Below are positions 55,584-64,000 of a DNA stretch of 64,000 nucleotides, one piece after another. The position numbers and the translations under genes were made by a program. The number at the start of each line of letters is the position of its first letter. The first letter of the stretch is position 1. The stretch comes from Biscogniauxia marginata (taxonomy: Eukaryota; Ascomycota; Sordariomycetes; Xylariales; Xylariaceae): positions 248,001 through 312,000 of the forward strand of contig MU404086.1 in NCBI GenBank assembly GCA_022695795.1. The letters run 5' to 3'. The notes under the pieces were generated by a model that made no database searches, had not been told where the DNA came from, and saw only the letters and a list, made by a program, of their open reading frames with translations.

Positions 55584-56341
55584 ATGGGCTAATCACTCAA
55601 GTCTACGTTGTCGGCCGAGGTACCCACACCGTTTTCACGGCTCGTATAGTAGTATTAAGAGACGGCATGAACATGCCCAACCGATCATGGGTGGCCACAA
55701 GCATTTACGGCGTGACGTTTTGGTGGAAGGAAGAACTGGATGTTTGGCTTTGATCAAGACATGCATATTTAGGTAGGAATCACGACTGGGAGGGAAGGAC
55801 TGGCGACGTACTGGGTTCGGATGGTCTGCTACTTACCTCCCTATCTAATACTAGGAGGGTGGACATTCTCCTTTGCAGCTCTCCGATATGACGTCACTCA
55901 CACATGCTTCAATTGTTTTTTACACCGTAGTGCTTATGCAAGCTGGCGTTCAGATGGGACATAGAGGGCTAAGGGGCAGATATGCGTTTGCAATTGATAC
56001 TGTTTTGCTTTCACAGTTTTGTTCCACGCTTGAATGAGGTACTTGTGATATGACGTGAAGAATCTAGCCTTATAGTTTCACTCAAAGGAATCCCCATGCT
56101 GTTGCTTATGAGCTATATATATCCCTTAAAGAGGGAACAAATGCTATCTACCTCTATGCACGGCAGTCCTTTATATAGCAGTTATCAAGCAGCTAGATAA
56201 GATACAGGTTCTCAATATCCCTCAGGAGAAGAGGACTTGTTATTTACGCTAGGTAGGTAGCCCCTCACGAGGCCCACGCGGAATCCTGACTTATCCGCGT
56301 AATGGCATAATAGCATACACAGGTGGACGGTAGCCGCCGCC
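55584..56341. other. Convergent intergenic region YDJ1 / TRM82
   Basis: About 760 bp of 3' flanks with CTAGGTAGGTAG at 56249-56260. No gene. Confidence 0.6.
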
Positions 56342-58178
56342 CTATTCTCGAGTCGGAGTCGGGGCGTTACTAGCGTCCTTGACGGACCGGCCTTCCTCTC
56401 CTCCCTCGGGGTCGTCGTCGTAGCTGGTCTTGCGTAGGTTCTCGACGGTGTAGAGCAGCTTATCTAGCTCCTCGCGCGAGAGATTCGAGGGTCCGGCCAT
56501 GGGGGCTCCGCGGACGAACCCCTGGTGAGCCCAGCTGCTCTGGTCGTCGTCTAGCGCGAATACTAGAAGGGACTCCCCCGCCGAGCCGGCCTGCTTTTCG
56601 GTGTCGTCGGTAGACTGCGCCGGAGGATCGATGGATATGACGAGCCTCGGGGGCTTATCGGCAGCGGTGGTTCCTATTACAGCGACGTCTAGGGGATTGC
56701 CGGCGAGGCTTAGGGTCTGGACGTACTCGAGGGTGTCCGGTTGCAGTTGGTAGATGAATACTGCCGGTACGCTGTGTGTGTGGCACGTGCCTAGTTAGCT
56801 TCTCGCCCGAACCTAGGGGGAGGGGAAGGGGGAGGAACGGGAAATGGTCAGCCTCACCGTTCACAGATGGCTACTACGTAGCAGCCCCGCCCCGTGTCAT
56901 AGGCACGCAGCCGCGACAGCGCGAGCTTGCTCGCGGCGGGGGACACAGCGTCGGCGACGCGGCGCAGGAGGTCGGCCTCTCCGAGCAGCCGCCCGGCGCG
57001 CCAGTCCCAGAGGAACAGCGCGCCGTCGCCGCCGCCCGAGACCAGGGCGGCGGGCCGCGAGGGGGGCACGCAGAGCGCGCTGACGAAGGCCGAGTGCCCG
57101 AGGCAGTAGGCCTCGACCACGTGGGCCTGCGGGATCCCGCGCGAGACCCGGATGTGCTCGTCACGGTCCGCGGTCAGGATGTAGGCCCGCCCGTCGAGGG
57201 TCGCCGCCGCCACGGCCGTGAGCATCGACACGTGGCCTAGGAGGAGGTCGTACTGCTGCTGTTGCTGCTGCTTCTGCGAGGACGCCACTGCTGCCGGCGC
57301 GTCCCGGGAGGAGGAGGGTTCCGAGGCGTCCTTCTTGCGTCGCTCGCGGTCCTTGCGCTGCTCCTCGAGGGCGCGCAGGTTGCTCTTCGAGTGCACGGTA
57401 AGCGGGTTGGCGCCCTTGGGGGCCGGTCGCAAGGGAGCGGCTGCTGGGGCCGGAGCCGGAGGCGGCGGCGTGGCCGAGGAGGCGGCCACGGCACCTGCAT
57501 CTGCATCTGCTGCGGTAGGAGAAAGTATCAAGGGTAGTGCGTAGACATCCCCGAACTTGTCCGCGCAGAGGATGGTCTTTCCGTCGTCTGTGAGCGCAAT
57601 TGAGCTGGGCCGTTTGGGCATGGACCTATACCATCAGTTAGTTATGTAAGATTTTTTTTTTGCTCAGGTTGTTTGGCAATGCAGAGTGGGATTTCGTGCC
57701 TCTGGCTTAGTTCCTTCAGCGCACCCTCGCCGCTGTGCTCCAACACCCAGATTATCTTATCCCCTGTCGCCGCAATAACGTAAGCCCCGTCATTGGTTGC
57801 TGTGAGCAGATTGACAAACGGCACTTCTGGCCGAGGAGCGGCCGGCTTGGGCTTTTGTCCCTTTTGGCCGTTGGCTGGTGTTGTTCCGCCACCGCCCTGG
57901 CCGGCCCCGGTTTGAATGTCAGCGTTGGGCCTGTCGTCCGAATCCAATTTACGTTTTTTGGATGGCGGTTGATCGCTTCCTGCCCCCTCGGAGTTCTCAT
58001 CTTCATGAGCAATCCCCTTGGCCTTGCCGTCTTGGGGCTGCCTCGACGAGGGGTGACTCCACGACGAGAGGACTGGAGAATCCGCGTCAAGATCAAATGT
58101 GTAAATGCTGGTTCCCCGTGCAGCACAAATCAGGGAGCTTCTCCCCAGAGTAGTGAGGCATTGGTACGGGAGTGCCAT
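56342..58178 (-). CDS. TRM82: tRNA (guanine-N7-)-methyltransferase non-catalytic subunit TRM82 (WD40, WDR4-like)
   Basis: Trm82 is the WD40 partner of the methyltransferase Trm8; together they make m7G46 in tRNA. Exons are 58178..57700, 57625..56858 and 56771..56342, giving 558 residues. Exon 3 starts at no methionine and was found by following the splice. The N-terminal blade strands ([25 protein letters not shown]) are followed by a charged, probably disordered insert with nuclear-type basic KKRKLDSDD. Then [55 protein letters not shown] (ends given), a long Ala/Pro insert and a Q run, [39 protein letters not shown] (ends), [27 protein letters not shown]. Intron 1 (57626..57699) has a GC donor. 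Intron 2 is 86 nt with GTGAGG. The frame ends in PTPTRE. Confidence 0.88.
57626..57699 (-). other. TRM82: GC-AG intron (TRM82 intron 1)
   Basis: The donor is CAGAG|GCACGA, the branch ACTAAC, the acceptor TATAG; length 74 nt. There is no GT within reach of the boundary, and the join gives ELSQR-SMPKRP, the expected family sequence. The donor is weak because it departs from GCAAGT beyond the first three bases. Confidence 0.75.
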
Positions 58179-61100
58179 CGTGCTGGGCTCTCAAGGCTGT
58201 GCCTTAGCACCGAGCTGATATTCCTCGAGGATGCAACGAGTGGAAAATTTCGATATATCCCAAGGTGAAGTGATGGTGCGGCTTAATCTAGTAAATTCAT
58301 CGTTGAACTTGCTGAGAATATAAAGGCGGTTTTCAACTGACAGACTTTAGTTTTTTTCTGTCAAGCACAAATGTCATGTCCTTCCCATTGTTGTGTTGTA
58401 ATTCTTGTAGGACGATGTTGTGAAGCTTGAAGAAATTGGTGAGTTCAGACATGTAATTATCACTAAAACTAGATAGCTTTATACAGCTATGCATTAATCC
58501 ATTATTTATAATTATCAAGTCACACTTATTCATTCTTATTTAACTTTATACATTATAAGCTACAATTATTTAAAATTAAAAATTAAAAATATAACTTATA
58601 TAAATAAATAAATAAACCTCATATATAAATTATAATATAAATGTACTTGCGTTAGTAATATAATATCCCTCGATTAACTAGCCATGTGTTTTTTGCTTAT
58701 CTAACAGTCTAAGCCTGAAAACCCGTGAGATCAACACATAGAAGGTCTGGTGTAGATTGAAAGCTACGTAGCTACCTCAAAAGTACCTAGGGTCCATGGT
58801 CCATCCAGGTGCTGGGGTGGTCCAAGCGTCCGCTTGTTATTTGAGTTAAGTTTTAACAGCGTGGGAGACTAGGTTTGCTCTCCAACATTATTACAACTCC
58901 TAATTGAACCATTTTGAATAACACCGAATCAGTAGGTACCTGGTCGTAATTGTACTTCTAGTCTCTCACCCAACGACTACATGACTGTTTCGATTACCAG
59001 GTAGGTACACCTATAAGGTAAGTAGGTAGGTTTTGGTATTACTCATCCTGTGACTTGTGACTGGTTGATTACACGATCCTTCAGTTTATTGTTTCGTCAC
59101 GAGAGACCAATGAACCTTAAGCCAAAAAGAAAATAGAATGAAGGGCAAACTGCATTTGCCTTTCTAATAAGGATAGCGGGACCTAGACAAGGCCAAAAAG
59201 GTGCACATCTACCAAGAACCAAATAATTCCATAGGCCCCAATGGTTCTATAGATTAAAAGTTTGTGTAATGTACAGGTCCCCTGAAATCCGCGCATGTAG
59301 CCCAAGCCCCTAACAAGAAATGTACCTATTCAACCCGTGTATACTCCTCACGTTATGTCCCGTTCCAAAGCCGTCGAATGAGCAGGTACCTACTCGACGA
59401 CGAGAAAACTGGACGATTCGAGACACCGGAAGAGGCTCCTGTACTCAGAAAGTTGTTGAGACAGAGATCCGAAAACAAGGTTTGGGCCGTGTTTAAGTGA
59501 TCAGCTGAGGGGAGGCTAGAAAGGTTGAAGGAAGGTTTGTGTGTGCGGCGGATCAATCGATCGGAGGCGGAAATAGGGGGTGGGTGGCTGCCCTGAGTCG
59601 GATTGCCGAAATGGTATATAAGGAGTGCGTTCCTGCAAAAAAATAATTCTTTGCTGCGTCAACCACAGACCTCTGATCGTAACATATATTTAATCCCCGC
59701 CGCAGCTCATAATACTATTGGGTTACTTTCTTCCTCGGCCTACCTTGGACTGTCCGCGGTGGGGATATCATCCCGTGCTATTGGGCGACGTCTAGGGTGG
59801 TTCCGGCTCGTTCAATGGCGAAGACAGTCCTGGGTGAGGATCGAGGACCGACTAATGATGATGGATGCAGCAGGACTGCTAAGAGGCTAAGTTTCTGGAA
59901 ACAGATAAGCCACACGTCATGCCCAACTGAAGTCGGTATTAAAGATAAGAGAAGAGGAGGTAGACAGGGTAGAGAAGGAAGTTGGCAAGGCAGAGAGGGG
60001 GTAGTGGGAGATGTAGGCTGGGTGTGTGGTGATGATAAATGAAAAGCAGAACTGGTCGTGTAATGGCTCAAGGGGGGATAGAGATGAGAAGATGGAAATA
60101 GAAGATGAAGGATTGGAAAGGTGATGCTCGGGTATTTATATGATCCTCGTGTTGCAGCTCACGGTTCCCCTTGCTGTGTATGGATACATTTGAGAAAAGG
60201 TCTACGGGCAAGCGCCTCGTCAGAGCAGGAAAGACAGTCGGAAAATATAGAGAAAACAAAAGGCATTGTGGCAGTAGGGGTGCTAGGTAATTTCCTAATA
60301 TTAAAAGGTAGTCTTAACATGTAAGTATATCGTGTATTAAAATCTATAGAAGGATCATGCCAAAAAAACATGTATTGATGTCAAGAACAACCCCTAGTAG
60401 GTAGTCTACAACACAACTCAAACGATGCCATATGATGACGCCCTATGACGACTTCTAAACGTCCATGCAACTACCTACTTCCCGAGGCATTATCATATCC
60501 CCGGGTGAGCAGGTGCTCACGCTTGTAGAAACGATTCCCGCCAAGTATTTCGGACTTCGATCTTGGTTGCCACATTTAAGCACCCTTCTCCCATCTATCA
60601 CACCTTCAGTATGATGCACAGGTCATCTAGCATAGGGGATGACTCTGCCGACACCCAGTCCCTATCACCAAATGCTAGCCAGGGCCGCCCTTATGTTACT
60701 AGGTTGGAAAGCTTGTGAGTGGCTATTAGGTAGTAACATCATCCTTAGAGAGATACACTGGTATAATGCATAAGTGTTCATAAATTTCATAAAGCCTTGT
60801 TCCTCAGGCGGCCCAAGCCGAGCCTGAGCAGAAGCATTAGCGCTAGGCCAAATGAGGTGAGGTGGGGAAATGGCTGCTATAGAACAACGTACTACCTAGG
60901 AAATAATCAATGGTAGTTTTGGTTTTGAATGTATCGCAGCATGGAATGGAGATCCCTGCTCCCTACGCGCGTTTCAGCCGCTTTGCCCGAGATGCTGTGT
61001 GGCGCAGCCTCCGCAGTTCCAACTGTGCTCTTCCATACCTGCATATTAATGGGAATTAATTAAAAATCGTATCTCGAAGGACAGTCTTACTGTTGCACTG

Positions 61101-61369
61101 AAATTCAACAGCTCCCGTTATCACGACTTTTCTGATACCGTTAACCTAGTCGCCATTTTCCGGGTCTCCCGAGTTTCGCCTGCGTCCATTGCCGCCAACT
61201 GGGTTGTTCTGCTGGTGATCCCACTTAGCACAGCGATCGAACGACGGCGTCGGCCCCATCATCACCCGAACTGGTAGCCGGCTTCCATCCCGGACCTGAT
61301 TAAGTTGCGCAGAACAGAACAATTGGTGGTTGCTCTCGCGAGAGACGATCACCTTCCGATCCAGCCAGC
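58179..61369. other. Gene-poor 3.2-kb spacer with AT-rich island
   Basis: An AT-rich segment at about 58480-58670 includes (TAAA)n at 58600-58616. TAGGTA/TACCTA motifs are dense at 58764-59034 and again at 60398-60480. Short frames at 59600-60370 show no recognisable protein. The TRM82 promoter and the kinase promoter lie at the two ends. Confidence 0.5.
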
Positions 61370-62666
61370 ATGGCGCAGCTTCTACTAGATCTCGTCTACT
61401 CGTTTGGCAATTGCCTCAACTGCTTTCCCGGATCGCCGACCCTGAAGATCAACTCCCGATCGTTCAAGATCCTGCGCCTGCTCGGCGAGGGTGGCTTCAG
61501 TTATGTATACCTCGTACAAGACACGGCGACCGCAGAACTATTTGCCTTGAAGAAGATCCGATGCCCGTTCGGCGCCGAGTCGGTCCAGCAGGCCATGCGA
61601 GAGGTCGAGGCCTACAAGACATTTGCGCACGCTCCTGCCGTCATCCACAGCGTCGATTACTCCATTGCTAGCGAACGGAACGACGCAGATGCGAAGACGG
61701 TCTACATTCTCTTGCCATACTACAGAAGGGGGAACCTACAAGACATCATAAACGCCAATCTGGTCAACCACACGTCTTTTCCCGAGAAGGAGCTCATGCG
61801 CTTGTTTCTAGGTGTCTGCAAGGCCCTCAAGTCTATGCACCAGTACCGTGCTCCGCCTGGAGGGGAGCGCATGGAGATGGGTAACGCAGAGGCCGGCGAG
61901 GAGGATGAGGGAGGGCGCAGAGCTAAGGGCAAGGGAAGAAGAAACAAAGCCGTGGCGGCTGCCGACGCGGACGACGAGACAGAGCAGGCAAGACCGTTGA
62001 TGGTAGACGAGGACGTCGCGGCGCCTGGTGAACGGCGATCGTATGCGCATAGAGACATAAAACCGGGTAAGATATTATCTCTTTTTTTTCACGAAGCTTG
62101 TTTGCGACGAGGTCCCCAGTACTAATTGTGGCCGCGTTGAAGGGAACATCATGATTGACGATTCTGGATCGCAACCTATCATCATGGATCTAGGCTCTCT
62201 CGCAGTCTCGCCAATACCCATCACATCACGGTCTTTGGCCATCGCCACACAGGATACGGCGGCGGAGCATAGCACCATGCCTTACCGAGCACCCGAGCTA
62301 TTCGACGTGAAGACCGGGACAGTTATTGATACCAAGGTCGACATCTGGTCGCTCGGTTGCACCTTGTACGCATGTCTGGTGGGCAAGTCGCCTTTTGAGA
62401 TGCGCAGCGACGAGACTGGTGGTAGTCTGAGCATGTGTGTACTAGGTGGAGATTGGAGGTTCCCAGACGAAGGACCGAAGGGGCAAAAGAAGGGAAAGAA
62501 CACAGTTGGTGCATCCGCAGGTGTCCATGAGGGAGTGATCAGTGAGCCGATCAAGGACGTAGTCAGGAGATGCTTGCACGTGGAGCCAAGCGAACGACCG
62601 GATATCGACGAGTTAATAGACATTGTGGAACAGGTTATTGATGAGTTACCCGAGGACGAGGCATAA
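61370..62666 (+). CDS. Serine/threonine protein kinase, ENV7/STK16 (NAK) type
   Basis: STK16-like kinases act on membranes of the secretory/vacuolar system; yeast Env7 is a palmitoylated vacuolar kinase. Exon 1 is 61370..62066 and exon 2 is 62143..62666, with a 76-nt intron (GTAAGA...AAG, branch ACTAAT), giving 406 residues. Cys15 and Cys18 near the N-terminus (GNCLNCFPG) fit palmitoylation. The Gly loop is GEGGFSYV (39-46), the ATP lysine Lys61 (LFALKKI), the catalytic loop HRDIKPGN (His227-Arg228-Asp229), and the DFG motif is DLG (248-250). APE is present as YRAPELF and the F-helix as DIWSLGCTLYA. An insert of about 60 residues, first acidic then Lys/Arg-rich, sits just before the catalytic loop (about 163-220). 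Confidence 0.9.
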
Positions 62667-63293
62667 GAGGTGCTTCCAAGATGGTGGCTAATTTGTACTA
62701 TTATGGATCATGGCCTTGTGTGTTGTTCGATGATTTCGCTGCTACATGAGGACTTGTCTAACTTCCAATAGCTTTCGTGGCGAGGCGAATGACCTCTGCT
62801 TGGGTTGTCTGGTCAACAACAATTGTTCTAGGCTTTGTTTGCTTGTACCATAGAAATCGGAGGGGGGTAATGAACGGAGGAGTTTTCCGGCCTGTGTTTT
62901 TTACTTAACGTATATGCTGTGTCTATGCAATCATTTCTGGTTGCAGGCAAGGGCCTGAATCTGACCTGTGACTGTTGATGCTCGGTATTCCGTACCAGAC
63001 CGGATTTCTATAAGGCGCGCCCCACTTTCCAGCTCCAGCCATATTTCGCAACAGTGGACAACTCTATACCTAAGCGCTTTCATTCCCACAATTTCCTGTA
63101 CTACATGTTCGACTAGACGAATAATCTCCGTTATTCGAGTTGACACTGGCGTAGATAGTCTAAATGTTGATTATTCTCATTTTCAGTGAATTTCGTCCAC
63201 GCCCTTGCGCAAACTAAACTCACGCTAACCTATTTACCCGGACTCTCTGACATATCGGTGCAAAAAAAGAAAAAAGAAAAAGAGGTCTATACC
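62667..63293. other. Intergenic region upstream of the G-patch gene
   Basis: About 630 bp between tandem genes. An A-rich run (63262-63283) precedes the start codon. Nothing else recognised. Confidence 0.55.
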
Positions 63294-64000
63294 ATGGCGT
63301 CGGATGGGGAAGATGACTACATGAACATGGCGTTTGGAGAAGAGCCTAAGCCGGCGATAGAGACTTCGCTGCAGCGGCGCCAACGACTCAGGCGCGAAGG
63401 CGAGATCAAGGGCCGCGTCAAATCTAAGGCGGAACTTGCCGCCGAAGAGCGAGAGGCTAGGGAGGCGGCGCTTTCGAAGTCCTTGCTAGAAGAGGCGCAG
63501 GCTAAAAAAAGCAAGGGCTTCAGCATGATGGCCAAGATGGGATTCAAGGGCGGTGCGCTCGGGAGCAAGGACAACACAGATGCGCTGCTAGAGCCCATCC
63601 GCCCAGAAGTGAAGGATGACCGCGGCGGCATCGGTCTAGACTCGGACCGGAAGCGCAAACTTAACGAGACCACCAAAGACCAACAGAAGAAGCTAAAGGT
63701 CGATGAGGACGAGTTCCGCGACCGAGTGCGCAGGGAGCGAGAGCAGGCGAGGCTAGAACGACAGGTGTACGGTGCCATGAAAGTGTGCGAGCGGATGGAC
63801 GAGGAGAAGCCGACGGGCGGGCCACGTGGCGATGACGAAACGGATGACACGGCAAAGAAGAGAACGTTGTCTACGAGGCCGCTCAAGTCCATCCCGGTGG
63901 TGTGGAGAGGCCTGGTCCGCCGCCGGGAGGAAGCGGAGAGAGACCGCAGGATGAAGTATGACCTAGAACAGAGCTCCACCCGTCTGCCCACTTACGAAGA
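63294..64000 (+). CDS. G-patch domain protein, GPATCH11-like (3' end beyond window)
   Basis: The frame runs from an ATG at 63294 (ACCATGG context) to the window edge without a stop, 235 codons so far. The G-patch lies at about 74-90 (KGFSMMAKMGFKGGALG) and is followed by IRPEVKDDRGGIGLDSDRKRKL (ends given), the arrangement of GPATCH11/CCDC75. The flanking sequence is rich in Arg, Glu and Lys and predicted helical (RDRVRREREQARLERQV). G-patch proteins commonly activate DEAH helicases in RNA metabolism, but the partner of this family is not something I can infer here. No intron is needed in the visible part. Confidence 0.85.
   Translation, partial: MASDGEDDYMNMAFGEEPKPAIETSLQRRQRLRREGEIKGRVKSKAELAAEEREAREAALSKSLLEEAQAKKSKGFSMMAKMGFKGGALGSKDNTDALLEPIRPEVKDDRGGIGLDSDRKRKLNETTKDQQKKLKVDEDEFRDRVRREREQARLERQVYGAMKVCERMDEEKPTGGPRGDDETDDTAKKRTLSTRPLKSIPVVWRGLVRRREEAERDRRMKYDLEQSSTRLPTYE

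Noticed and set aside
57642..57700. TRM82 first exon continuing to a stop with a [10 protein letters not shown] tail
   Set aside because: The tail is unlike the family, and the downstream WD40 sequence joins exactly through a GC-AG intron.
63317..63991. 224-codon minus frame at the right edge
   Set aside because: Antisense to the G-patch gene; its Ser/Arg-rich composition mirrors the Glu/Arg-rich sense strand.

Overview
The window is nuclear DNA from a filamentous ascomycete (Pezizomycotina, most likely Sordariomycetes; order not certain). The evidence is short introns (about 50-100 nt) with GTRNGT donors and GCTAAC/GCTGAC-type branch sites, proteins that read as typical fungal orthologues, and long gene-poor spacers carrying TACCTA/TAGGTA runs. 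I recognise 19 protein genes, plus three hypothetical ones. There is no sign of prokaryotic operons, CRISPR, tRNA or rRNA genes, or intact transposons.

Layout. 0-6 kb: ATP10 (minus, 3' end cut by the window edge) is divergent from a mitochondrial branched-chain acyltransferase E2; a gluconokinase follows on minus. 6-10.9 kb is a gene-poor spacer with short tandem repeats. 10.9-18.2 kb: dipeptidyl peptidase III, ribosomal eL6, proteasome RPN13 and a polyQ/polyP hypothetical protein. 19-26 kb: ORC3 (minus) divergent from a mitochondrial PPR-type protein (possibly CIA84), then ribosomal P0. 26.8-36.2 kb: mitochondrial MSH1, a low-complexity hypothetical ORF and the vacuolar alpha-mannosidase AMS1. 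37.9-47.3 kb: a CLIP-170-type CAP-Gly protein, an unknown membrane-anchored protein and the ribosome-biogenesis factor NOP14. 48.7-49.7 kb: a short bZIP factor. 49.7-54.1 kb: a second gene-poor, partly AT-rich spacer with one orphan ORF. 54.1-58.2 kb: a farnesylated YDJ1-type DnaJ and TRM82. 61.4-64 kb: an ENV7/STK16-type kinase and the start of a G-patch protein (GPATCH11-like).

These are mostly housekeeping genes and do not form a pathway cluster. Several act in mitochondria (ATP10, BCKDH-E2, MSH1, the PPR protein, perhaps an isoform of DPP III); others serve ribosome synthesis and translation (eL6, P0, NOP14, TRM82).

The most interesting signal is in RNA processing. NOP14 intron 3 only makes sense as a spliceosomal twin intron (stwintron): a complete 93-nt intron sits between the first and second bases of the donor of a second intron, and only consecutive excision restores the conserved reading frame. 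Two further introns (in ORC3 and TRM82) use GC instead of GT donors, and one ORC3 intron is an in-frame, stop-free 54-mer.
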